Shown here: one piece after another, positions 32,960 to 43,217 of the stretch
Layout: each line of letters opens with the position of its first letter
Numbering within the stretch: position 1 is the first letter of the stretch
From: Chara braunii
Lineage: Eukaryota; Streptophyta; Charophyceae; Charales; Characeae
Direction: 5' to 3'
Assembly (NCBI GenBank): GCA_003427395.1
Contig: BFEA01000004.1
Location: forward strand, 5,654,297-5,704,528
DNA length: 50,232 bases
Made by a program: the position numbers and the translations under genes
Notes under the pieces: model-generated
Databases searched by the model: none
The model's input: the letters and a program-made list of their open reading frames with translations, nothing else
Told to the model about the DNA's origin: nothing

Positions 32960-33010
32960 TGAAAACAATTGGGACGCTGGACCCGGTTTCCAGGAAGTGA
33001 TGCTTCCCAC
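32960..33010 (+). repeat. LINE-tail hairpin motif
   Basis: GGGACGCTGGACCCGGTTTC followed by a CCCACTAAT box matches the repeated motif of the LINE 3' region, in sense orientation on plus. Confidence 0.7.
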
Positions 33011-33080
33011 TAATATTATTAATATATGGAGCTGTCAACTGGAGCTCTTAAACCACCAGTGCCACGTCTAGCTATCAAGT

Positions 33081-33147
33081 CCGAGGCTCGGACTACGGGT
33101 AGCCCGATCATTCCCGAGCCTCGGCCTTTATTGCCTAGCCTCGGACA
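33081..33147. repeat. 10-bp inverted repeat within a GC-rich foldback
   Basis: GTCCGAGGCT near 33081 is answered by AGCCTCGGAC near 33138, with a further GAGGCTCGG/CCGAGCCTCGG symmetry between them. Confidence 0.75.
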
Positions 33148-33259
33148 ACCGGTAGCACATCACGGAAAAAGAAAACAAAGAAAAAAAGAAAGAAAAACAT
33201 ACAACATTCTGCAAAAAAAAAAGAAAAAAAAGAAAAGGAAATCAAATCACACATGCCCA

Positions 33260-33326
33260 ACGAGAATGAATCTTCCTCTTTAACGAGAATGAATCTTCCT
33301 CGATAAAGAGGAAGATTCATTCTCGT
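33260..33326. repeat. 23-bp perfect inverted repeat with a direct half-copy
   Basis: 33260-33282 is repeated directly at about 33283-33300 and as an exact reverse complement at 33304-33326. It adjoins the (CA)n tract and the assembly gap. Confidence 0.92.
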
Positions 33327-33333
33327 GGCAGGT

Positions 33334-33340
<7 letters not shown>

Positions 33341-33386
<46 letters not shown>

Positions 33387-34230
33387 NNNNNNNNNNNNNN
33401 NNNNNNNNNNNNNNNNNNNNNNNNNNNNNNNNNNNNNNNNNNNNNNNNNNNNNNNNNNNNNNNNNNNNNNNNNNNNNNNNNNNNNNNNNNNNNNNNNNNN
33501 NNNNNNNNNNNNNNNNNNNNNNNNNNNNNNNNNNNNNNNNNNNNNNNNNNNNNNNNNNNNNNNNNNNNNNNNNNNNNNNNNNNNNNNNNNNNNNNNNNNN
33601 NNNNNNNNNNNNNNNNNNNNNNNNNNNNNNNNNNNNNNNNNNNNNNNNNNNNNNNNNNNNNNNNNNNNNNNNNNNNNNNNNNNNNNNNNNNNNNNNNNNN
33701 NNNNNNNNNNNNNNNNNNNNNNNNNNNNNNNNNNNNNNNNNNNNNNNNNNNNNNNNNNNNNNNNNNNNNNNNNNNNNNNNNNNNNNNNNNNNNNNNNNNN
33801 NNNNNNNNNNNNNNNNNNNNNNNNNNNNNNNNNNNNNNNNNNNNNNNNNNNNNNNNNNNNNNNNNNNNNNNNNNNNNNNNNNNNNNNNNNNNNNNNNNNN
33901 NNNNNNNNNNNNNNNNNNNNNNNNNNNNNNNNNNNNNNNNNNNNNNNNNNNNNNNNNNNNNNNNNNNNNNNNNNNNNNNNNNNNNNNNNNNNNNNNNNNN
34001 NNNNNNNNNNNNNNNNNNNNNNNNNNNNNNNNNNNNNNNNNNNNNNNNNNNNNNNNNNNNNNNNNNNNNNNNNNNNNNNNNNNNNNNNNNNNNNNNNNNN
34101 NNNNNNNNNNNNNNNNNNNNNNNNNNNNNNNNNNNNNNNNNNNNNNNNNNNNNNNNNNNNNNNNNNNNNNNNNNNNNNNNNNNNNNNNNNNNNNNNNNNN
34201 NNNNNNNNNNNNNNNNNNNNNNNNNNNNNN
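33341..34230. other. (CA)n microsatellite and 844-bp assembly gap
   Basis: CA dinucleotides run to 33386 and undetermined bases fill 33387-34230. Content and true length of the gap are unknown. Open frames spanning it are meaningless. Confidence 0.99.
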
Positions 34231-34469
34231 ACATTTTTTTTTCTTTCTGCTTGTTTTTTTGGGAATACCGGTCGTTCGACGGTGGGTACCCCACCCGACG
34301 CAGCGCGTTAACGGCCGCGTCGGCTTTTTCAAGCTGGACTATAATAAAAAAACGAACGAAAACCAGCACTGAAATGACAGCCTCAGATGCAGTCCATGTC
34401 GCTGAATGGTTCCATTCACATTTAAGTGTTGGTAAAGAGAACAGGAGTTTGAATCCCCATGGAATCAGA

Positions 34470-34652
34470 TAAACCCACCGGTACTTGCCCCTGCTATTTG
34501 TCTTTTGTTCCAGAGCGCTAACGGACTACACTTTTCAGGGCCAGAGCAAAATGGCTGGGGGCGCCAGCCAAAAGAAAGTTGCACCAGCTTGTTTTTTATT
34601 CTGGCACGCTGCGAATCGGAGAAAAGTGCCGCGGTAAGTACTGGCGGCTTAA
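34470..34652 (+). mobile_element. MITE with AAACC-ACC-GTACTT ends, copy 1
   Basis: The left end AAACCCACCGGTACTTGCCCC and the right end GCGGTAAGTACTGGCGGCTT are imperfect inverted repeats. It shares the internal block CAAAATGGCTGGGGGCGCCA with the neighbouring copy at 34865. Non-coding. Confidence 0.7.
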
Positions 34653-34864
34653 CACAATAAAGTAAAAGGGGTCTCTCTTTTCCGAAAGCAAAGAGAACTG
34701 AAATGACAGCCCCGACCCCGACTGCCCTCCGTGCGCAGGCCTTCAACTGCAGGACCCCTCTACCTTTTGTAGGCTCTGACGATCCAGATGTTTTTCTTCT
34801 CAGAAACTAATGAAACCACTGAAATGACTCCAACAAGACCTCATCTCCCTTCAAGTATCTGATT

Positions 34865-35068
34865 AAACCACCAGTACTTGGCCCATACATCGGCCGCGGG
34901 CGTTTCCCGTTAACGCGCCGCAACTGATGGGCTTCGGCCTACCGGACCACAATGGCTGGAGGCGCCAGCCAAAAGAGAATCGAAACGACGCAGCGGCGAC
35001 TCGGCAAAATTTGGCGTGCAGGGCGATTCCCGGCTTGGCATCAATAGCTGGGCCAAGTACTGGCGGTA
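34865..35068 (+). mobile_element. MITE with AAACC-ACC-GTACTT ends, copy 2
   Basis: Left end TTAAACCACCAGTACTTGGC and right end GCCAAGTACTGGCGGTAAA are inverted repeats over about 20 bp with two or three differences. The internal CACAATGGCTGGAGGCGCCA matches copy 1. Length about 204 bp. Confidence 0.85.
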
Positions 35069-35179
35069 AAAAAAAAAAAAACTCATTACCCTGCCTCTGC
35101 TGGCACCAGACCTGTCCTACTCCGTCCGCCTCCATCAGAAAAGAAAGGTCACAAAAACAAGGATCCTCACCTCTGTGCT

Positions 35180-35575
35180 TATAGTTACTATTACTTATTA
35201 AAGGACAATCAAAAGTTCAAAACTGAATTAGTTAATTGAGACTGTTTCTGATTTCAGTAAGTATTGTAACTTAATTGCGACCATTACTTCCTAGATTCAA
35301 ATTTCAACACCTTTTTTATTTTGTTGTGGAGTGTGAGCGTGACCGCAGACTCTCATCTGTCATCATAACATATATGGTCTGTACTTTTTCAAGCTCCAAA
35401 AAAACACAGGACCATGGACAGCATGCTTTATTTATCATTGATGGCCTGTATGCTCTCGTGCACCAGGTCCTCAGTCGCCAACAGATCGCAAATTTTTGAA
35501 AGGGCCACACTGACGTAGAATTATGCCAACCATGTTTTTCATCTTGGTCAGGACCCCTTCCTCTTTTGCCATTTC

Positions 35576-35578
<3 letters not shown>
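35180..35578. other. stretch without a recognisable gene
   Basis: Short open frames only; nothing recognised. Confidence 0.5.

Positions 35579-35624
<46 letters not shown>
35579..35624. repeat. (CT)n microsatellite
   Basis: About 46 bp of CT dinucleotides. Confidence 0.97.
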
Positions 35625-35631
<7 letters not shown>

Positions 35632-35659
35632 GTTATCATGTTCGCTGAACACAACTCCA

Positions 35660-35838
35660 CAAAATAAGAGCATGACTGTGGCAGACTTTTGTCAGACTTT
35701 CACGGACTCATCAGGAGGTTGAACCCCTATAGACGGTCTGGCCAGGATGCATTTGACTGATGGAAAAAGACTCACCACATCGCCCACGCAGGGTGAAACT
35801 CCGACGAAACAGTCTGGCACAGTCATGCTCTTATTTTG
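35660..35838. mobile_element. inverted-repeat element with hammerhead-like sequence in both arms
   Basis: Perfect 21-bp terminal inverted repeats (CAAAATAAGAGCATGACTGTG at 35660-35680, complement at 35818-35838). Just inside, the right arm has GGTGAAACTCCGACGAAAC (35792-35810). The left arm, on the minus strand, has CTGATGAG (35707-35714), then a stem-loop and a CAAAAG where GAAAC is expected. Each arm is an incomplete hammerhead-like core related to 22212 and 23212. Total length about 179 bp. Confidence 0.7.
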
Positions 35839-35860
35839 AGGGTATAGCAATTATGACAAC

Positions 35861-35902
35861 ACACACACATACACACACACACAAACACACACAAACACAC
35901 AC
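35861..35902. repeat. interrupted (CA)n microsatellite
   Basis: CACACA with AT and AA interruptions. Confidence 0.95.
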
Positions 35903-35929
35903 AGGGTTGGTGTGAGTAAAATCGACCGC

Positions 35930-36000
35930 TTTCCGGGGTTTGAACCGACAGTCTGCTGCTAGGATTGCAGGGTTGGTGTGCCACTTTTCTCAGGTGGGAG
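35930..36000 (-). other. possible tRNA-like B box, weak
   Basis: On the minus strand GTCGGTTCAAACCCCGG (about 35934-35950) resembles a tRNA T-arm or pol III B box. No convincing A box is visible. Confidence 0.25.
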
Positions 36001-36238
36001 GGGGAGGATATCATATGGTAAGGGCATGCGCGCATTGGAACTTTCCAACTGCATTTGACCACAATTCCAACCAGATTCAGGTCCCAAAAAAGCTGGTGAA
36101 GAAATATGCCCTAACTTGGAAACCAATCCCGCACTGCTCCATATGCCTGGACGAAAGTGGCGTCAGTGGTGCAGCATTCACAATTTCCTCTGTCTGCAAG
36201 ACGCTGTCAGATGGCAAAGGAAGGCAAGAAATCTCACC

Positions 36239-36280
36239 ATGGCTGCAGCTGCAGACAAGTTTTTCACCTGTCGCTTGCAT
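36239..36280 (+). CDS. speculative first coding exon of 14 codons
   Basis: An ATG in a favourable context (CACCATGGC) opens MAAAADKFFTCRLH and meets a near-perfect splice donor, GTAAGTGAGC, directly after the last codon. No downstream exon could be recognised, and the chance of coincidence is high. Recorded only because start context and donor coincide. Confidence 0.15.
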
Positions 36281-36300
36281 GTAAGTGAGCAAGCACAGTT

Positions 36301-36804
36301 CCTTCCTCCCCCCTCCCCTCGAGGGTGAACAATTGTTGACAACAAGGGGAGAATGTGAGGAGTGAACAGAGAGATGAAGATGTCCATTCAATTTGCTTGC
36401 ACGCCGTCCAAGCCAGCGTGTCGATTTGCCAACGAATGGGTGTTGGAAACTGCACAGAAAAAAAAAAAAGAAAAAAAAAGAGCATTAGATGGAGTGAGGC
36501 CCATGTGCTCTGTCTTCTTTCCTAAGAAAGAAATGAGATTTGTAAAGTAAAGAAAAGATGGAGAAAAAAATGTGAAAAAAAAAAGAACTGAAATGCACTC
36601 GATAGGATTAGCCAGCTTGTCCGGAAAGCCATGGGAGTGGCCGGCAATTTTTTTGTGAGGGACGCCGGACCCGATTCCCAGCTTGTAATATTAATTATAT
36701 TATTGACAATCCCTACCCTATACTGGGCCTATAGAGTAGAAACGTTTCTAGTCGGATGAATTTGGGCGTTCCTGTAGTAGGCCGTACGTTTCCTACAATC
36801 TTGG
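36301..36804. other. no gene; A-rich tracts and one LINE-tail hairpin motif
   Basis: Poly(A) tracts near 36460-36480 and 36560-36585. A diverged hairpin motif GCCGGACCCGATTCCCAGC lies at 36664-36682. Confidence 0.5.
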
Positions 36805-37005
36805 TGCGTTAACGGGCACGACTCTAGGAAGTACTGGTGGTTTAAACCACCAGCAGTACCGCTGAAACCCGGATAATCCACCACTACCTGAGCTTCTTTT
36901 TTGCCAAGGCTGATTCCCCCCCCTGCACGCTAAGCTTTGTCAAAATACCAGTCCAGCCTTCTTTTTACTTATTCCTTTTGGCTGGCGCCGCTGGCCATTT
37001 TGGTG
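36805..37005 (-). mobile_element. fragments of the AAACCACC-GTACT MITE family
   Basis: Two element ends abut head to head around 36830-36860 (AGTACTGGTGGTTTAAACCA), making a palindrome. An internal TGGCTGGCGCCGCTGGCCAT block (about 36978-36998) matches the complement of the other copies. Confidence 0.5.
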
Positions 37006-37616
37006 GGGTGATATACTACTCGTCCCAACTCTTCGCTATGTCACATTTGCGATTCTCGACATTTCCAGGGAAAGGCGATGGTGGTTTCAGCCTGGACGAG
37101 TCCTGGCCACTGCGCTATTAGCGACATCGACATGAGGCATTTGTTGCCACAGAGCAAATCCTTCTTCCCTTTACAGAAGTTTATTCATGTCAGGGATTCG
37201 GCGTCATCTTGTATCCACTAAGCGTGCCAACCTGACAGCCTACATCGAGTCTATCTAAATTGAGTGGTAGAATACAAAGATCACATGTCTGCTGCTGAGG
37301 GAGGTAATCGGAGGCAGATCTCCCTAATCCCCTCAGCAAGAAACCCTTCCCCCGTCCTGTTACTGTGTTGGAGTCTTGCATTTGGACCATTTGTAGTATC
37401 GGGCTCACTTGGGCCATGTCATATTGTGGCTGCTGAGACCATTTACTACCCCTGCCCCAGCCATCATCATTTATCTGTCCTGAAGCCGGGGTTCCTTCGT
37501 CCTTGGTCACCTTCTTGCCAGTATACTCCATCCTGTCTCATTCCAGCCGCCCGCCTCCCATCGGGAGATTCCCATATCTTCTTCTGACTGGAGCCGCTAC
37601 CGCTGATGATGCTTCC
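37006..37616. other. stretch without a recognisable gene
   Basis: Overlapping open frames of 113 codons (minus, 37190-37531) and 107 codons (plus, 37264-37587) have no domain I recognise. Either could be a degraded transposon frame. Confidence 0.4.
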
Positions 37617-37876
37617 TCTCAGGACTTGAGCACGGATGTAGCATCAGGACCGGGCTTCTTCGATGGGCCAGTCACTGTGCCTCCCCTCAGGTGGTGGTCC
37701 CCTCCCCCTATGAACATCAGCAGTCTCTGCTCAATGCCACTCGGGGGGACCAATGACATATCTCTTGGTGGCGGGCGCCAAGTTTGCCCAGCAAGGTGCA
37801 TGAAGCCAATGGGGATTGAACCCAAGACCTCCTGATTGCCACTTGCGCGCCTTACCAACTGAGATAGGGCGCTGGA
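37617..37876 (-). mobile_element. tRNA-derived SINE, family 1, copy 2
   Basis: On the minus strand the head carries TATCTCAGTTGGTAAGG (complement at 37850-37866) and the B box GGGTTCAATCCCC (complement at 37811-37823). The body with GAGTGGCATTGAGCAGAGAC and AGGGGAGGCACAGTGACTGG matches copy 1 at 32290. The 3' tail seen in copy 1 is missing. Confidence 0.85.
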
Positions 37877-37911
37877 TGAATCTCGGTTTCACTCTTTTCT
37901 TCGAGTTTCCT

Positions 37912-37931
37912 CCCCCCCCCCCCCCCCCCCC
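37912..37931. repeat. poly(C) tract
   Basis: Twenty consecutive cytosines followed by a CT-rich stretch. Confidence 0.97.
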
Positions 37932-37957
37932 TCTCTTTCTCCTTGTTCTTTCACAAA

Positions 37958-38112
37958 GGGCGATGGCCTTGAGATATCATCATCGAACTGACCGCCCCTA
38001 GGTAATTCAGACTTGTAGTCTTTCACTCATCTGCTTCCAGCGGAGTTCGAACTCCGCACCTGGTCTGTATTTCAACAGTTCAGTCCAGAGGGTGTACCGA
38101 CTGAGCTAAGAC
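37958..38112 (-). mobile_element. tRNA-derived SINE, family 2, copy A
   Basis: The minus strand has TTAGCTCAGTCGGT (A box; complement about 38096-38109) and GGAGTTCGAACTCC (B box; 38042-38055). The 3' part with GAGATATCATCAT and CCTAGGTAATTCA (plus-strand reading) is shared with copy B at 43218-43378, although the heads differ more. Confidence 0.78.
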
Positions 38113-38217
38113 AATTGTTTTTTCTTCAAATTTTCAGAGCACCGGGCAGATAAGAGAAATGACCGCAGCGGAAGAAACAACAGACAACCATCCCTGTGAA
38201 GGCTGTGATTCATGATA

Positions 38218-38356
38218 TTCTAATGGGGCGCTGAACCCGGTTTTCAGCAGGTGCCGCTCCCCACCAATAGATGTAGCAGCACAACAGATAAGCCCTCAAT
38301 TCGGACGGTTCTCTTACCACCCCCGGGATGGAGGGCTTACGCAGAGGCTTACCAAC

Positions 38357-38390
<34 letters not shown>
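38218..38390 (+). mobile_element. short LINE-type 3' end with poly(A)
   Basis: Begins at the hairpin GCTGAACCCGGTTTTCAGC (38230-38248). It runs through AGGTGCCGCTCCCCACCAAT, ATAAGCCCTCAATT and GGAGGGCTTACGC to a 30-base poly(A) (38358-38387). The same order, on the opposite strand, is at 39335-39500. It is either a strongly truncated LINE or a SINE sharing the LINE tail. Confidence 0.7.
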
Positions 38391-38391
<1 letters not shown>

Positions 38392-38494
38392 TGGTGCTCG
38401 TGCATTTAACTTTTAAAGTAGAAGTTAGCTGAGTTTGCTTCACCGAGGTGTAGGCCTCTCCACAAAGGTTCAAGTTTGAACAAAAACAGCCTGA

Positions 38495-38610
38495 CAGACT
38501 AACCCTGAATCCCGACGGTTCTCTTACCACTGCCGGGATAGAGGGTTTCCACAAGGACTTTTCTTTAAAAAAAAGAAAAAAGAAAAAAAAAAGAAAAAAA
38601 AAAAGAAAAA
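38495..38610 (+). mobile_element. second, shorter 3' tail of the same family
   Basis: CCGACGGTTCTCTTACCACT and GGGATAGAGGGTTTCCACAA, followed by an A-rich tract, repeat the terminal part of 38218-38390. Confidence 0.6.
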
Positions 38611-38635
38611 GAGAGAACAAAAAGAAACTGACAAA

Positions 38636-39096
38636 GGGCCTCGCCGGACGGTCGAGAACACGAACAAAAAAAACGATTCCGTTTTGTGAACGCACCGCCG
38701 CATAGCACCCACGCGATTGTGGTCAGAACGAACTCGCGAACCCTGTCAGATTCTCCGTTCGCGAGGTTGTGCCAGTTCACCGACCATCCCCGCCTGGAAC
38801 TCGCACAAAGTCACAGGTCCTCCGCAGGGCCGGTGATGGAGCTGTGAATCCACGCGAACACTCCATGTCTGTCCAACCGGAGTCCGACCAATTTCTTGGA
38901 CCGTGGCGCAAGTCGGTGCTCGTACAGCGCACGGAGAAGCTGCACGAAAGTCGCCAGGCCGAAGCCGCGAGTATGTTCGCGCGCGCTGTGCGGCGGTGAG
39001 GCTAAAAACGAAACGAAGTGACGATCTCCAGGATCGTGTGGCCTCGCGAGGTTGCCCCTAGTTTCGTTTCGTTTTTCCCACCGTCCGGCGAGGCCC
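38636..39096. mobile_element. 461-bp non-autonomous element with 17-bp terminal inverted repeats
   Basis: GGGCCTCGCCGGACGGT at 38636-38652 is exactly reversed at 39080-39096. Both flanks carry a related ~25-bp sequence (AGAGAGAACAAAAAGAAACTG before, AGAGAACAAAAGGAAACTG after). An inner inverted repeat ACGAAACGAA (from about 39007) / TTCGTTTCGT (about 39062-39071) is also present. Open frames inside are not recognised. Confidence 0.85.
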
Positions 39097-39334
39097 AAAG
39101 AGAGAACAAAAGGAAACTGAAAAAAAGAGTCAAACCGATGGATAGATGCCAATTGGAGTATGTATTACATTTACGAAAAAAAAGGGGGCAGAAAAAAACA
39201 GTCCCTCGATTGCAGAGCAGCTCCCAACTCTGGAAACCTGCGGCTGGATTACCCTTCCTTTGCAATATACTCGGAAATGTAGTTCGCGCATTGGGTAACC
39301 GTACCGAGTGATTCACAATTTTTCTTTTTAACTT

Positions 39335-39500
39335 TTTTTTTTTGTTGAAAATAGCCCTTGCGTAAGCCCTCTGTCGCGGTGGTGGTGAGAGAACTGTCAG
39401 AATTGAGGGCTTATCTGTCGGGCTGCTCCATCTCTTGGTGGGGAGCGGCACCTGCTGGAAACCGGGTCCAGCGTCCCATTGAACATCATGTAGCACAGAG
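39335..39500 (-). mobile_element. short LINE-type 3' end with poly(A), minus strand
   Basis: On the minus strand it carries the hairpin GCTGGACCCGGTTTCCAGC (39454-39472), CTCCCCACCAAGAGATGG, ATAAGCCCTCAATTC, GAGGGCTTACGCAAGGGC and then an A-rich end. Same organisation as 38218-38390. Confidence 0.72.
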
Positions 39501-39669
39501 TTGTTTGTTTGTGTTTGTAGTTGTAGCCTTGTAAGGCTATGGACGCTTCTGTTCTCAATCCGGGGCTCCATTTTCCCCTGGAGCTGCTGATATCACCCAT
39601 CCCATGTTGGAGCAACCTTGTTTAATGGGGTAGCCCTGTTCTGCAGCCCCCCTTATCGTTGTTGCAATG

Positions 39670-39905
39670 CATACTTGCAAGCGGACGCCGTCCGGGCGGC
39701 TCTGCACGTGCGGCAGACCGTCGGACCGGACCCGCGCAGCGCACGAATGTGCGCCCGACGACCAGCTACGCCCCACCCAAAAAAAAAAAAAAAAAAAACC
39801 GCCCTGTCCGGTCCGGTCCGGGTCCGTCCGGTCCAGGGGTAGGGTGCCGCACGCGGCAAAGCGACCGGACCGGACGCTCGTCCAGTCCGTCTGCTTGCAA
39901 GTATG
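39670..39905. mobile_element. hAT-like MITE with 8-bp target-site duplication
   Basis: Terminal repeats CATACTTGCAAGC and GCTTGCAAGTATG (13 bp, exact) enclose 236 bp of GC-rich sequence rich in CCGGTCCGG words and a poly(A) run near 39780-39798. TTGCAATG flanks it on both sides (39662-39669 and 39906-39913). The 8-bp duplication fits the hAT superfamily. No transposase. Confidence 0.88.
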
Positions 39906-39913
39906 TTGCAATG

Positions 39914-40482
39914 TATTTAAAACCTAGACGCTCTCTGAACTCATGAATAAAACCCACGCAATCCGTGAAGGCCAGCGACGTGGAATGGGATGAAGCACTA
40001 GGCACTGCGACGCAGGATGATAGCGGGGACGATGGGTTGCTAGGAAGGCACACGTGATCCCTGAGGCTGACCTATCTGTAATGAGATGAAGTGCTGGGAA
40101 GCACGTGTTGTTGCTTTGTCTGTCTTCTACTCCCCGCATCCCTCCCAAAGTAACCACCTTGCATAGCGCTTGGTTTTCCGTTCGTAAACCAAGTCCACCG
40201 TACCTGGTCTGTCTCCATCAGCCTTGCAAGATGCAGGCCGTCATACCTGTCTTCCATCAGCCTTGGGATCAGTAGGCCTGGTCACTTCCGGGTTGCGATC
40301 TCCCCCGTATTTGTCGTTGCTATCTCTGACTCTTTTTGCCTACCTCCTTCCTCAACTCTTCCAAGACTCAACTTTCTGAACGTTCCAAACGCTACAGGTC
40401 GGTGCTGGAAACGAGGACTCTTTTTTTCTTGCAGGGAGTGACCTGTGTCATGGTAGAGGGTAGAGTGCCGATGGTCGTCGAC
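39914..40482. other. stretch without a recognisable gene
   Basis: Short open frames only on both strands; nothing recognised. Confidence 0.5.
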
Positions 40483-40733
40483 ATTGGGTCTCACTCCACT
40501 ACACAAAAATCGCACATCTCGAAGCTTTCCCGAACCAAGTCCATTCACTACTGTTACACCGCTATCACGCATTTGGTCGTTTTCTGGACCAAGTGCGTCC
40601 ATTCACTACACAACACAGTACACGCATTCGGACACTTTTCTCGACCCCACACACATTCAAAGAGCTCAACAATTTGAATGTGTCTGGTCCCAGAAGTGTC
40701 CAAGAGTGTTGTGTAGCAGAGTGGGGTCGGTTG
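40483..40733. repeat. nested inverted repeat, about 250 bp
   Basis: The left part with CTCACTCCACTACACA and, further in, CTACACAACAC, GGACACTTT and ACACATTCAAA is answered by TTTGAATGTGT, AAGTGTCC, GTGTTGTGTAG and AGAGTGGGGTCGG. Imperfect; probably a degraded foldback element. Confidence 0.6.
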
Positions 40734-41133
40734 TCATTTTCGCCTGATCGGGGGAAACACTGATCATGGCTGCTATACTGTTTACTACACTCTCACGGAG
40801 TCTCGCCATAAAAAAAAAAACACCAGTATTTCCAACGTCTGCCTGCCAAACACTTCCGAAGCGGGGCAGGCCTCCTGCCTGCCTTTTTGTTCCGAAGGCT
40901 GAGTCCTGAAAGTTGTGGCCGCACGCAAGCCGCAACTCTGGAAGAAAAAATAAAAATCTGGGAAACCTGCTGGTGGTGGTCTAAATTATTGAAATGGAAG
41001 TGAGTTGGGGTCACTGTGATGAAGGGAGTCAGTTGGTTTCAACTTAACTTTCACGGTGGCAATGGGGCTGTGGCAGCCACAGCTTTCCCACTGACCCTAC
41101 AGCTTAAGGCTGGAAAGGGAACCACTTGGTCCC

Positions 41134-41171
<38 letters not shown>

Positions 41172-42835
41172 GACAGTCCCTTCAGCAGTTGGCCACTTGA
41201 TCATCCAGATGAATTTTCTGTACAGGCCCCCTATGAGACTCCCTCTCACCCTTACTCATCATTCCTGTCCCCGGCGCATCCCTACTCCACAGCTTCAGCC
41301 TGCCAAGGGAACCACTTGGTCCTTTGCCATTAGTACCAATTGTCCGCAGCTGACGTCATTATTTTCATCCGAACTGCGGAAAGTTGACGATTACGGTGTC
41401 TCTTCTTTTTCCCCACGTTACTTTTTCTGTTTTTCATTGTTGAGCATCACAGCGCAATGCCCCAACCTTGGGCGCCACCCGAATGGAGGCCTTGCGGGAG
41501 GGATGGCGACGCTGTTAGTATGGGCCTCGTTCGACACCATTAGAAAACTCTTACATGTAAGGGTTTCATTGTTCCACCCCTCGCTAATGACGAAAAACAA
41601 GATGCCAATCTGTTTTCACATTCGCGACCGTAAGGGCAAGCCCCACAAAAGTAACGACTCCCCAGCCAAAACGGACGCAAACGTAAGGACGGCCGTGGAG
41701 GTGACTTGAAAGTAGGGGTGGCGCCCTTACTTCCACGGAAAAACCGCTCGTTTTTTTCTTTTTTTTCTTTTTTGTCAGGTGTTTCCTTCGCGTTCCTGGT
41801 CCAACGGCTGGGTTGTCCGGTATACCGCGGGACGGCGGTCCCACGGTCACCTCCAACGGGTAGCGCGGTCACCCAGCTGTGGTATGGATTTAATTCAAAT
41901 GTTTCTGTAACCTAAGACTCCAGAAAATTAGGTCACCATCGAATGGACTCTTGGTGGAACGGACCACTTTGTGTTTGCAACTCTTTTTAATCCAACTCAA
42001 TCGAATGAGATTGAACTGGCGCCGCTGCCACTTCGTGGCCTTGGACATGTCCTGCGGTCCCTGTGGTTAGCCGTTTCGGCTTGCGTGTGGACGCGACCGT
42101 TGCAGGGGCCCCGCGGAGGCGGGCATGCGAGTGTCGTTGGACAACAGGAAAGGAGCATCGGATACATCGGACGACATGCAGACGGCTGCCAACGCCTGGA
42201 CTATGGCGGCCTCCCTCCTCCCCCTACCCCTCCCAGCCGCCCGCCACAATCCGTTCACCGTCTCCATGTACCGACACACAGCGAGGACAGCACTAGCGAC
42301 CATGCTCTTCTCAGTGGTTGACAATCTCCTCGTCGCCGCCTCATCGCACCCACCGCTGTCCATAGCTGGACTCCGCTGTGTAAACAAGGCACGCGGCAGT
42401 CACGCGACGCCACATGCGTTGGTGTAATGGTGGACGAGTGCCCGCGACAGGGCCACGCCCGTCTTGGAGAAATGGCTGGCCCGGGTCTCCCACGGGCCCA
42501 AAGGTGGTGGACACGATTTCGTCCGCCGCAACACCGGGTCGGACACTCGCATTCTCTTCTCGACCACGTTAGGCGCAAACAGGGGCACCGGAAATGTAAG
42601 CGCGACAAAGTGTAGGGTTTTCGTAACTGGTTGCGGAACGAAAAACAGGGTAAGGGAAACAGGAGTGTGTACCCCTGGAAATAATACCCACGGTAGATAT
42701 AACACCCTCCTCAAGTCGGGCAGCCAAACCGCCGAGGCTGAGGTAAAGAACGGCAGGGGTTGGAGGAGTGCGCAGAGGGGGCGTGGGTCAACAGGAGCGC
42801 CGAAATGAAAAGTGAAACACAGAGTGCCTGATGGT
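40734..42835. other. 2.1-kb stretch without a recognisable gene
   Basis: A poly(T) tract lies near 41139-41167. GGGAACCACTTGGTCC recurs at about 41119 and 41308. The GC-rich part 42000-42620 has overlapping open frames on both strands without a recognised domain. Confidence 0.45.
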
Positions 42836-43110
42836 ATGAAAGATCCTCTCCATATCTCCAAAAGGTGTACAGCAAAGATGACGAGAAAATATTTTGAGTG
42901 GAGTGACGGAAAGAGAAGTGAAAGATGGAGTTGTAGATGGCGTAAAAGGTCGTCTTGATATCTCCAAAAGGTGTACGATAAGGGTGATAGGAAAATCTTT
43001 TTAGTGGTGACGACAAAAACTTCAAGTTTTGGAGTGATGAACGGAGGTAGTCGCAGATAAAAGGAGGCAGTAGTAAATGGAGGATCGTGGATTGATCTGC
43101 TGACGGCAAT
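42836..43110. repeat. about 106-bp tandem duplication
   Basis: TATCTCCAAAAGGTGTAC occurs at 42853 and 42959 with related flanks GAAAAT-TTTT and GGAGT-ATG. Confidence 0.8.
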
Positions 43111-43217
43111 GATTCGAGCGTGGCGCAGGAAATTGTATCGAACTCCGTGAGGGTAACGAGGCAAACAAATGCGGTTGCTTAACAAAACAAAACAAACAAA
43201 AAAAACGAAAAGAGAAA

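Noticed and set aside
33280-34369. 350-codon and 328-codon frames across the assembly gap
   Set aside because: They consist almost entirely of undetermined bases plus (CA)n; not evidence of coding.
34399-34460. tRNA or SINE head (TCGCTGAATGGTT plus GAGTTTGAATCCCC)
   Set aside because: Box spacing is plausible, but no cloverleaf pairing or second copy was found.
39002-39571. 189-codon minus-strand frame
   Set aside because: It overlaps a MITE end and a LINE 3' tail in the middle; no domain.
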